From assembly GCA_024695235.1 (NCBI GenBank), contig JAILIP010000003.1:1-33582 (forward strand): 33,582 nt of DNA, in the 5' to 3' direction. The first letter of the stretch is position 1, and every line of letters begins with the position of its first letter. This document shows positions 1-5,843 of the stretch, one piece after another. This stretch comes from Bacilli bacterium. GTDB lineage: Bacteria; Bacillota_I; Bacilli_A; RFN20; CAG-826. Under the pieces are notes generated by a model. That model saw only the letters and a list, made by a program, of their open reading frames with translations. It was not told the DNA's origin and searched no databases. Both the position numbers and the translations under genes were made by a program.

Positions 1-2
1 TC

Positions 3-89
3 ACATCTTTAGAGCATTACATTCAACTGGTAGAAGAATGGATTGCTTTCTATAACTCAACAAGAATAAAAAACAGGAACCTTAACTGA
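3..89 (+). pseudogene. C-terminal fragment of IS3-family transposase (OrfB-like), cut by window edge
   Basis: The frame opening at the window edge reads a 28-residue tail containing EHYIQLVEEW and AFYNSTRIKNR, then stops at TGA 87-89. An E-W-I-x-F-Y-N-x-x-R-x-K pattern is typical of the end of the DDE integrase domain of IS3-family OrfB transposases. The usual following residues (GLSPxxYR-type) are absent, so the gene may end early or be degraded; most of it lies outside the window. The inverted-repeat-like end at 115-141 supports the reading. It does not belong to the operon that follows. Confidence 0.55.
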
Positions 90-112
90 TTCCTGTCTTT
101 GGGTCTTTTTTT
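73..112 (+). terminator. Terminator-like hairpin at IS end
   Basis: ACAGGAA (73-79) pairs with TTCCTGT (91-97) around an 11-nt loop, and a T-rich run (CTTTTTTT, 105-112) follows after 7 nt. It overlaps the transposase fragment's stop and would end its transcript. Confidence 0.4.
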
Positions 113-114
113 GA

Positions 115-141
115 AGTGTGTCCATTTTGGGGTTCACTTCA
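115..141 (+). mobile_element. Right terminal inverted repeat of an IS3-type element
   Basis: The stretch ends GTGTCC...GGGGTTCACTTCA. Read on the minus strand it begins TGAAGTGAACCCC and continues to GGACAC, the usual look of IS3/IS150-group ends (TG..CA termini, GGACAC-like inner part). It directly follows the transposase fragment. The left end is outside the window, so neither the target duplication nor intactness can be judged. Confidence 0.5.
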
Positions 142-168
142 TAATTGACCCTTTCTTTCTATAAGAAT

Positions 169-179
169 TGGTATATAAT
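169..179 (+). promoter_or_regulatory. Promoter -10 region for AbrB/ABC operon
   Basis: TGG followed by TATATA (172-177) makes an extended -10, overlapping TATAAT at 174-179. A TTGACC hexamer at 145-150 lies just inside the IS border, but the spacing (21-23 nt) is too long for a classical -35. The start would be near 186, consistent with translation beginning at 208 and not upstream. Confidence 0.4.
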
Positions 180-207
180 AAGTAAGAAAAGTAAGAAAGA
201 TAAGAAT

Positions 208-402
208 ATGGAACAGAAATTAGATAATCGCTTTATCGTCTCTGTTAAGGTTGGACCTAAAGGTCAAATCACAATCCCTAAAGAAGCAAGGGATATGTTT
301 GACATTAAAGAAGGTGAAACATTAATGGTGATGGGCGATAAAGAAAGAGGTATTGCTTTACTAAAAGCAGATATGTTTTATTCTTTTATGGAGGATAAAT
401 AA
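208..402 (+). CDS. AbrB/SpoVT-type (MazE fold) DNA-binding regulator
   Basis: This 64-residue protein has the swapped-hairpin AbrB signature near residues 14-40: KVGPKGQITIPKEAR, then MFDIKEGETLMV. Such proteins bind DNA as dimers. Here the gene sits directly before an ABC exporter pair (its stop abuts the next ATG), so it probably autoregulates this transporter operon, as GntR/YtrA-type regulators do in analogous operons. The start ATG 208 was chosen because the -10 box at 172-179 would lie inside any longer reading frame from the upstream TTG at 145, and because the family domain starts soon after. No strong Shine-Dalgarno precedes it. The ligand, and whether it represses or activates, are unknown. 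Confidence 0.8.
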   Translation: MEQKLDNRFIVSVKVGPKGQITIPKEARDMFDIKEGETLMVMGDKERGIALLKADMFYSFMEDK

Positions 403-1272
403 ATGCAAGACGTTTTGGTGTTAGAAAATGTTAATAAGAAATATCCTTCTTTTGCCCTAAAAGATGTCTCCTTTAGAGTGAAACCAGGCGAAATAATGGG
501 CTTCATTGGTCGCAATGGAGCAGGTAAGACCACAACCTTAAAAAGCATTATGAATCTTGTTCATGATGATAGTGGTAAGATCTATGCCTTTGATAAGGAT
601 ATGAGTGAAAATGAACTTGAGAACAAGCAAAGAATTGGCTTTGCCTTAAGTGAACTTAACTACTATCCAAATAAGACAATTAGACAATTAGTGAATGTCA
701 CAAAGAAGTTTTATAAAAACTTTGATGAGAAAAAGTTCTTAGAAGTATGTAAACTCTTCAATCTCAACTTGGATAAGAAGTTAGAAGAGTTATCAAGCGG
801 CATGAAAGTTAAATACTCAGTCGCAATTGCATTGTCTCATAAAGCAGAGCTACTCATCTTGGATGAACCAACATCTGGACTTGATCCAGTATCTCGTGAT
901 GAGATTTTGGATATCTTTAGAGAAATCGTTAAAAGTGGTGAACGTGCAATTCTTTTCTCCACTCATATCACAAGTGATCTAGATAAGTGCGCTACTAATA
1001 TCACCTATATCCATGATGGAAGCATCATCTATACAGGCACAAAGAAAGATTTCATCAATTCATATCTTTTTGTCAAAGACAAATCTAAAAATAAATCATT
1101 AGAAAATGAATATATTGCTTCTAAAGAACTAGATGATCATATTGAAGGTCTCATAAGTGCTGATAAGAAAGATATATTCATCAAAAACAAAATAGAACCA
1201 AAGGAACCTGATTTAGAACAAATTATGGTGTACTTAGAAAGGAGTAAGAACAATGAAAGCTTTACTTTATAA
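403..1272 (+). CDS. ABC transporter ATP-binding protein
   Basis: This 289-residue cytoplasmic ATPase subunit shows Walker A GRNGAGKTT (residues 36-44), an LSSGM signature (131-135), Walker B with DEPTSGLDP (from residue 154), and an H-loop STH (186-188). The D-loop and general form match drug/antibiotic or lipid-type exporters (CcmA/YtrB class). About 70 C-terminal residues follow the ATPase core and are charged. The ATG directly abuts the previous stop, with GGAGG at 391-395 as ribosome site. The gene overlaps the next, a membrane permease, by 20 nt, so the two form one exporter. The substrate cannot be told; AbrB control upstream suggests a stress- or envelope-responsive pump. Confidence 0.9.
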   Translation: MQDVLVLENVNKKYPSFALKDVSFRVKPGEIMGFIGRNGAGKTTTLKSIMNLVHDDSGKIYAFDKDMSENELENKQRIGFALSELNYYPNKTIRQLVNVTKKFYKNFDEKKFLEVCKLFNLNLDKKLEELSSGMKVKYSVAIALSHKAELLILDEPTSGLDPVSRDEILDIFREIVKSGERAILFSTHITSDLDKCATNITYIHDGSIIYTGTKKDFINSYLFVKDKSKNKSLENEYIASKELDDHIEGLISADKKDIFIKNKIEPKEPDLEQIMVYLERSKNNESFTL

Positions 1273-1921
1273 AGAATTTAAACTAGCAATGCATCCTATT
1301 TGCTATGTATTTGTTTTCCTTTTCCCAATTATGATTCTTATTCCTTCATATCCTTTAGGAATAGGCTTCATATATGTTCTTACTTGCTATCCTGTTCTTT
1401 TCTTAGGAGCAAATAAGGGTCAACAAAGTAACGATTTACTTTTCTCCACCCTTCTTCCTGTTAGAAAGAAAGACATAGTCTTAGCAAGAATCTTCACAGT
1501 AGCTATCATGCAATTCATCTTTATTGCAGTGATGAGCGCCTTATATCCACTTGCTAGATATTTCCACTCATCTACTGAAACAATCGTTCCAGGTATTACT
1601 TTAGATGGCTATATGACGTTGTTAGCATTCGTTATTATCGGATATGCCGTTGCAGATTTGATCTTCTTCCCAATTTACTACCGCAAAGGTAAATCCATCG
1701 TTGGATCAACACTTGCGACAATCTTAGGATTTGTTGCCTATATCGGTATCACAACAATTGGTCTACCATTTGTTCCAGGCGTTAAAGATGTCTTTACATA
1801 CTTGTATGCACATCAATGGGTACAAGCTATCATTCTAGTAGTAAGTTTTGCTATATACTTTGCGATTCATATTGCTGTATATAAAGTATCCGCGAAAAGA
1901 CTTGAAAAAGTAGACTTTTAG
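1253..1921 (+). CDS. ABC-2 type transporter permease
   Basis: This 222-residue integral membrane protein has about six hydrophobic segments, roughly residues 14-32, 33-50, 80-102, 119-142, 148-174 and 189-213. The N-terminus (MKALLYKEFKLA) is the amphipathic lead typical of ABC-2 permeases that pair with single ATPases. It carries a good ribosome site (AAAGGAG) inside the end of the ATPase gene and overlaps it by 20 nt, so the two are translationally coupled and form the membrane part of the exporter. The gene is short but within the usual range for YtrC/ABC2_membrane families. Nothing indicates substrate. Confidence 0.82.
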   Translation: MKALLYKEFKLAMHPICYVFVFLFPIMILIPSYPLGIGFIYVLTCYPVLFLGANKGQQSNDLLFSTLLPVRKKDIVLARIFTVAIMQFIFIAVMSALYPLARYFHSSTETIVPGITLDGYMTLLAFVIIGYAVADLIFFPIYYRKGKSIVGSTLATILGFVAYIGITTIGLPFVPGVKDVFTYLYAHQWVQAIILVVSFAIYFAIHIAVYKVSAKRLEKVDF

Positions 1922-1947
1922 AAGATACTAATAGTAGAGGTAATCAT

Positions 1948-2451
1948 ATGCAGTTAGCGATTAGAAATAAATGGGTGTCCCTAAGAGGATCATCCGTAGT
2001 TAAAGACTTAGATGAAAAAGACGTCTTAAGAGTCCAAGGAAAGTTTTGGACATGGACTAAAAAGAAATTTGTCCAAACTCTTGAAGGAGAAACTAAATAT
2101 ATTGTCCGTAATAAATTCTGGACCTTATTCTCTCATCAAGGATATATCTATGATAAAGATGGAAAACAAGTCGCTCATATTAGACGTAAAGTATTCTCCG
2201 TCCATGATAGATACTTCATCAAATGTGAATTAGGCGATCTAGAAATATGCGGTAATATCCTTGGATATAACTATCAAGTCAAAGTAAACGGAAAAGAAGT
2301 AGGGCATGTCTCAAGAAAAATCTCATTAAGAGACTCGTTCGTCTTAACAATTGATGATAGCTTTGATTATTATTTCTTTGTTGCTTTAGTGATTGCAATT
2401 GATAACATCACTGATGAACGTAATGAACAAGCCGCTGCAGCAAGCGCATAA
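1948..2451 (+). CDS. LURP-one-related (LOR/YxjI-like) family protein
   Basis: This 167-residue soluble protein is rich in short beta strands: FVQTLEGETKYIVRNKFW, YIYDKDGKQVAHIRRK, GDLEICGNILGYNYQV, then VNGKEVGHVSRK. This alternating strand pattern and the D-x-x-G-K/x-x-R-R turns match the LOR/Tubby-like barrel family, whose bacterial members are membrane-associated or of unknown role. It sits 26 nt after the permease with AGAGG before its ATG and is followed by a strong terminator, so it is the last gene of the ABC operon. The Ala-rich tail (AAAASA) is unusual. Function is not established for the family. Confidence 0.75.
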   Translation: MQLAIRNKWVSLRGSSVVKDLDEKDVLRVQGKFWTWTKKKFVQTLEGETKYIVRNKFWTLFSHQGYIYDKDGKQVAHIRRKVFSVHDRYFIKCELGDLEICGNILGYNYQVKVNGKEVGHVSRKISLRDSFVLTIDDSFDYYFFVALVIAIDNITDERNEQAAAASA

Positions 2452-2472
2452 CTAATTAATTTTTTAAAAAAT

Positions 2473-2498
2473 ATGGAAGCATATGCTTCCATTTTTTT
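2473..2498 (+). terminator. Rho-independent terminator of ABC operon
   Basis: A perfect 20-nt palindrome ATGGAAGCAT/ATGCTTCCAT (2473-2492) is followed by a run of seven T. It lies 21 nt after the LOR gene stop. Confidence 0.85.
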
Positions 2499-2503
2499 GT
2501 ATT

Positions 2504-2534
2504 TTGACACACTTTTGAATTTTTTGACTAGATA
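2504..2534 (+). promoter_or_regulatory. Possible promoter of the small gene at 2555
   Basis: A perfect TTGACA (2504-2509) has weak -10 candidates: TAGATA at 2529-2534 (19-nt spacing) or GATAAA. It stands between the operon terminator and a strong ribosome site (TTAGGAGG), so an independent transcription start is likely here even if the exact -10 is unclear. Confidence 0.4.
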
Positions 2535-2554
2535 AAGGTTAGGAGGTTTACAAA

Positions 2555-2875
2555 ATGACAAAATACAGATTTTTCAAAAACAAAAGAACAAATTACCATC
2601 CATCAATTCAAATCGATGTTTTAGAAGATGGCACCTGGGAGAATATTGAAATCACCCATAGTCCCACCAAAAAAGGAAAATATGAAGAACTCGATGCCAA
2701 TCCAAATCCAGATTCAAATGAAAAGAGTTATTTTCGCAAATATCTTAGAAAAGACAAATTAAGACATAGAGGAAAAGAACTCAAAAAATATAGACTTGTT
2801 GTTTCTGACGAAATAAAAATTGATGTTTACGTATCCTTAATAAAAGACAAAAGAAAAAATGGTGGAAAGCAATAA
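2555..2875 (+). CDS. Small basic protein of unknown function (HP...NPNP...SY type)
   Basis: This 106-residue, highly charged protein is not a family I can name. It contains YHPSIQIDV (residues 13-21), IEITHSPTKKGKY, a NPNPDSNEKSY segment and a lysine-rich middle and tail; it has no signal or membrane segment. It shares an arrangement with the protein at 16984: HP near the start of a beta strand, an I-x-(T/F)-x-S strand, NP-x-x-x...SY, then a hydrophobic strand near the end. This pattern resembles small beta-barrel (SH3/PemK-like) proteins carried as single-gene cassettes, but that is inference. It has a strong TTAGGAGG ribosome site and its own promoter region, and is isolated between convergent neighbours. 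A structured element that recurs near the 16984 gene follows it. Confidence 0.7.
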   Translation: MTKYRFFKNKRTNYHPSIQIDVLEDGTWENIEITHSPTKKGKYEELDANPNPDSNEKSYFRKYLRKDKLRHRGKELKKYRLVVSDEIKIDVYVSLIKDKRKNGGKQ

Positions 2876-2886
2876 GCTTTATCCCC

Positions 2887-2896
2887 AGAGGGGCAC
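2887..2896. other. Short GC hairpin and TATTAAAACAAA copy after small gene
   Basis: CCCC-AG-GGGG-like pairing just after the stop at 2875 (within 2883-2893) is followed at 2911-2922 by TATTAAAACAAA, the same 12-mer that flanks the structured elements at 3010-3021 and 17411-17422. It may be a decayed copy of that element. No T-run follows, so it is not a clear terminator. Confidence 0.3.
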
Positions 2897-2949
2897 ACAC
2901 CATCTAAAAGTATTAAAACAAAGATGTGACTAAATGGCAACAAAATTGT

Positions 2950-3024
2950 AAAAATAAAAATCCGCACAACCCAGTCGTAGTATAACTACAACATCTCTGC
3001 GGACACTTATATTAAAACAAACAG
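2950..3024 (-). terminator. Structured element/terminator for the minus-strand polymerase gene (repeat element copy 1)
   Basis: Read on the minus strand: CTGTTTGTTTTAATATAAG, then a stem TCCGCA/TGCGGA (3003-2998 with 2966-2961) enclosing a branch GTAGT-TAT-ACTAC (2989-2977), then TTTTTATTTTT. The final T-tract and position 5 nt after the minus gene's stop make it a terminator. The interior (about 31 nt) is unusually large, and the leading TTTGTTTTAATATA is shared with copy 2 at 17360-17425. Confidence 0.6.
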
Positions 3025-3028
3025 TAAA

Positions 3029-4453
3029 TTAGTTTACAAGTGACATTATGTTTCTTTTTGGTTTTGCATTTTGGATGTTGAATCCATTGATAAATGCTAA
3101 GGCGATCGTGTAGTTAAGTCCTGGACCAAGGTTAAAGAAGTGACAATCTACTAAAGCAGCTAATAATAAACCAATAATTGAAAGCATTATGAATGTCTTT
3201 TCTTTTGTAGGTCTAGCAAATGCTTCTTTAAAAACTTCGTATCTATGATATATAAATGTGACCGCTCCAAATAATCCTAAAGAAGCTAATACTTGAACAT
3301 AGGTATTATGATATCTAGGAGGAATGAAGTGAAAACTAAAGTTTTTAGCAGTTCCAGCTGTACATTCATACCATCCTACTCCAAAACCAAGATGGGCCAT
3401 AAACTGAGCCATACCATCTTTCCATATTTGCATACGACCATCTTTGAAGATGTTATATGATCCCTCAACACCAGTTAATCTACCAAAATATTCAAGGAGT
3501 TGATTTGGAATGAACACCATTAAGATAACTAGTGTTAAAAACATCGCCCCTATAACAGCAGCACCTTGGATTCTTTGAGCCATACCTCCAAAGATGAACA
3601 AAAGGGCAAATCCTGCTACAAACATAATTAGACCTGCTCCTGCTCCTCCTCTAGAGTTAGTAGAGCCTATACCAAACAAAATGAATATTGAGGCTAAAGA
3701 GTATAACCACGATAACTTCTTCGATGTAATCGCTAAATATATTGGAGCACATATACATAGACACATTTGTCCAGCAATGTTATTTCTAATGCCCCATCCA
3801 GTGGTGATATCATCGCTATGCTTAATAAAAATGATATATAAGACTTCTAAAGCTATAACTATTCCATATGTCATCATCACATAGAAGAAATAGTTCTTTT
3901 TCATCTTTTTCCAATCGATGATATATAGCAGTATGAAATAGCATCCACTTAAAGAGAGCATCTCCACTAAACCGAAGACAAAGTTCTTCTTGGAGTAGAA
4001 TCCTGACATAAGTCCACCAAAGATAAGTGATGCACCAAATAATATGTATCCAATTAGAAGTGAAGGATAAATCCTTCTTCTTTCTTTGATGGTAATCATA
4101 TCAAAGACAAATCTACCTAAGACAAATACCGCTATAAGAGCAATATGAATATATAAATGAGCAAAGTTAGAATATAAGACTCTTCCTTCATCAGCATTGT
4201 TTGAGATGAGTGATACTGATGAATATGTCATTGCAAGTGGAGCAATAGTAGGGGTCATATCTTCTAATATCAAAGAAGGAATAACTCCACCTAAAGCAAT
4301 GACAAGATAATAATCAATCATCTCTAAGCCAAATATGCATGATAAAAGTGTCATCACTCCAATAAGAGCAACATAAACATAGGAGTAATAAAACCACCTA
4401 ATTACTTTATAAAAAAGAGTCTCCCTAAGTGATGGAAAAAACTTTAATAACAT
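3029..4453 (-). CDS. O-antigen ligase/polymerase-like membrane protein
   Basis: This 474-residue protein has about twelve hydrophobic segments and a large outside loop (residues ~310-365) before the last helices, the WaaL/Wzy topology. SxxRGG-type TNSRGGAGAG in the middle, followed by a hydrophobic helix, is the usual signature of PF04932-type proteins. The role would be joining or polymerising surface glycans on the outer face of the membrane. It is 39 nt downstream of an acyltransferase-3 gene in the same direction, suggesting a surface polysaccharide pair. Its ATG lacks a Shine-Dalgarno; a TATCAT box (4460-4465) lies 6 nt before the ATG, so it may also be transcribed as a leaderless message. 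The glycan substrate is unknown. Confidence 0.72.
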   Translation of the reverse strand: MLLKFFPSLRETLFYKVIRWFYYSYVYVALIGVMTLLSCIFGLEMIDYYLVIALGGVIPSLILEDMTPTIAPLAMTYSSVSLISNNADEGRVLYSNFAHLYIHIALIAVFVLGRFVFDMITIKERRRIYPSLLIGYILFGASLIFGGLMSGFYSKKNFVFGLVEMLSLSGCYFILLYIIDWKKMKKNYFFYVMMTYGIVIALEVLYIIFIKHSDDITTGWGIRNNIAGQMCLCICAPIYLAITSKKLSWLYSLASIFILFGIGSTNSRGGAGAGLIMFVAGFALLFIFGGMAQRIQGAAVIGAMFLTLVILMVFIPNQLLEYFGRLTGVEGSYNIFKDGRMQIWKDGMAQFMAHLGFGVGWYECTAGTAKNFSFHFIPPRYHNTYVQVLASLGLFGAVTFIYHRYEVFKEAFARPTKEKTFIMLSIIGLLLAALVDCHFFNLGPGLNYTIALAFINGFNIQNAKPKRNIMSLVN

Positions 4454-4459
4454 ATCAAT

Positions 4460-4465
4460 ATGATA
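4460..4465 (-). promoter_or_regulatory. -10 box giving a possible leaderless message for the polymerase gene
   Basis: TATCAT on the minus strand ends 6 nt before ATG 4453, and no ribosome site is present in the 39-nt gap. A weak -35 (TTTTGT) lies about 17 nt further up. Confidence 0.4.
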
Positions 4466-4492
4466 TCTTAATCAATATAAAAACAAAATAAA

Positions 4493-5611
4493 CTAGTTAT
4501 TCTCTTCTTTTGGAGATAGGAGTCTATCTTCTAAAGAATTGAGATGCTTTTTAATCTTCGTATACTTAAACAATAACTCTCTAGGAATATCAATGATAAT
4601 ACATCCAACGAATATTCCAATGGAGATTGCTAACAAAATTAACGCTCCTAAGAATTGGTTGTAGTTACTAACAAATGTGTATTTATCTCTAATGATTTCA
4701 GAGACCATAAAGTAATGCTCAGTGATTAGATATGCACTAAAGACAGATGGTCCAACAAATCCAATGACTTTTTGAAGTGGTTTGTTTTTAACATCAATCC
4801 TTGAGAATATGAGTATCAACGCAATTGCACTGATAAGAGTGAATGGAGATACATAGTTATGGAAATATGATCCATTCACATCAGCACCCATAATAGTAAA
4901 TCCATGGGCATCAAATAATATTTGAGTGCCAAATATCACTCCAACGGATGCAATATATATCAAAACAAGTATCCAAGTCTTCACCTTGGAGAATAATTCA
5001 AATTTCTTGATAATTGCACCTATGACATAAAGTGACATAAGCCATATAACAGATAATCCAGTCTCTAAACCAAATATATGAGTTCTAACAAATAATACTG
5101 GTAGAACAGAGAATACAAAAGTAAATGCGATAACAATCGCAATACCAGTTCTCTTGTTAATTCTTTCAAGTCCTAAATTAAGAAGGGGAGCAAATAGACA
5201 TAATGCAAAATAGGCTGTCCAATACCACCAGAAGTTAAAGATAGTAGGGAAGAATGACTTGATAAGTCCAATCCAAGTAAACTCTCTAAGTTGAGCAATA
5301 TAGAATATCACAGTGATAATCACGGCATAGTAAAGCACTCTAAGCCATAGATACACCAAATTAGCGAATCTAGCTTTCCTACCATATCCCACATATCCAG
5401 ATACAAGTGCATATATGTTCACACCTGATCCACATATGATTTGTAACACCAAATATGCATATGCTGATGTAGGCACTTGATCAAAGCCATGTAAAACAAG
5501 AGTGCCTTTTCCAATGACATGTAAAACGATGACCATCACCATGGCGATCATTCTAAGAATATCAATACCAAAGTTGCGACCAACTTGCTTCAAAACTGCT
5601 TTTTCTTCCAT
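4493..5611 (-). CDS. Acyltransferase-3 family integral membrane protein
   Basis: This 372-residue protein has about ten membrane segments. It opens with RNFGIDILRMIAMVMVIVLHV, the hallmark of PF01757: the R/D-x-L-R helix followed by a conserved catalytic His, here about residue 37. Members O-acetylate or O-acylate peptidoglycan, wall polymers or exported glycans. The weakly polar C-terminal tail (KYTKIKKHLNSLEDR) is cytoplasmic. It is first in a two-gene unit with the ligase-like polymerase, fitting decoration of a surface polysaccharide. The ATG at 5611 has no Shine-Dalgarno; an extended -10 (TGA-TATTAT, 5618-5626) ends 6 nt before it. Acyl donor and acceptor cannot be read from the sequence. 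Confidence 0.82.
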   Translation of the reverse strand: MEEKAVLKQVGRNFGIDILRMIAMVMVIVLHVIGKGTLVLHGFDQVPTSAYAYLVLQIICGSGVNIYALVSGYVGYGRKARFANLVYLWLRVLYYAVIITVIFYIAQLREFTWIGLIKSFFPTIFNFWWYWTAYFALCLFAPLLNLGLERINKRTGIAIVIAFTFVFSVLPVLFVRTHIFGLETGLSVIWLMSLYVIGAIIKKFELFSKVKTWILVLIYIASVGVIFGTQILFDAHGFTIMGADVNGSYFHNYVSPFTLISAIALILIFSRIDVKNKPLQKVIGFVGPSVFSAYLITEHYFMVSEIIRDKYTFVSNYNQFLGALILLAISIGIFVGCIIIDIPRELLFKYTKIKKHLNSLEDRLLSPKEENN

Positions 5612-5617
5612 GCAAAT

Positions 5618-5626
5618 ATAATATCA
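5618..5626 (-). promoter_or_regulatory. Extended -10 promoter for acyltransferase-3 gene (leaderless start)
   Basis: On the minus strand TGA-TATTAT is followed by six bases and ATG 5611. Transcription would start at or next to the start codon. No good -35 at 16-18 nt, as expected for extended -10 promoters. Confidence 0.55.
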
Positions 5627-5653
5627 CACCAATGTAGTTTCTTTTCAAAAGTG

Positions 5654-5682
5654 TTGAAATCATATGTATATATGCGTATCAT
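5654..5682 (+). promoter_or_regulatory. Promoter of surface protein gene
   Basis: TTGAAA (5654-5659), a 17-nt spacer and TATCAT (5677-5682) give a near-consensus vegetative promoter. Start near 5689, leaving a leader of about 155 nt before ATG 5844. Confidence 0.7.
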
Positions 5683-5687
5683 ATAGG

Positions 5688-5815
5688 TGCATAAAATCAT
5701 TATCAGGGAATCAGATCTTGTTTAGTCGCTAATGGCCAAAGCTCTAAAAGAAAAGTTCATTCCCCTGAATTTTTGCATTTTATGCAAAATGTTCAGCCTT
5801 ACTATCAAAAGATAG
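5688..5815 (+). promoter_or_regulatory. Long structured 5' leader with competing pairings
   Basis: Two exclusive folds are visible. In fold A, TGCATAAAAT (5688-5697) and TCAGGGAAT (5703-5711) pair with ATTTTATGCA (5777-5786) and ATTCCCCTGA (5759-5768), closing a domain of about 45 nt. In fold B, CTGAA (5765-5769)/TTCAG (5792-5796) plus TTTTGCAT/ATGCAAAA (5771-5789) form one local hairpin. A third small hairpin CTATC-AAAA-GATAG is at 5802-5815. No T-run follows, so control (if any) would act on translation, RNA stability or processing. I do not recognise a known riboswitch core. Confidence 0.45.
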
Positions 5816-5843
5816 AAGGTGAAAGGAAAGGGGGAATTTTAAA

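Noticed and set aside
145-207. Longer N-terminus of the AbrB protein from TTG 145
   Set aside because: The -10 box (172-179) falls inside it, the added residues are lysine/serine-rich without family match, and no ribosome site precedes TTG.
2950-3024. Integron attC site or CRISPR/tracrRNA-like repeat
   Set aside because: No RYYYAAC/GTTRRRY boxes and no integrase; only single separated copies with GTTTTAATA-like starts, no spacers and no cas genes. The T-tract on the minus strand favours a terminator-type element.
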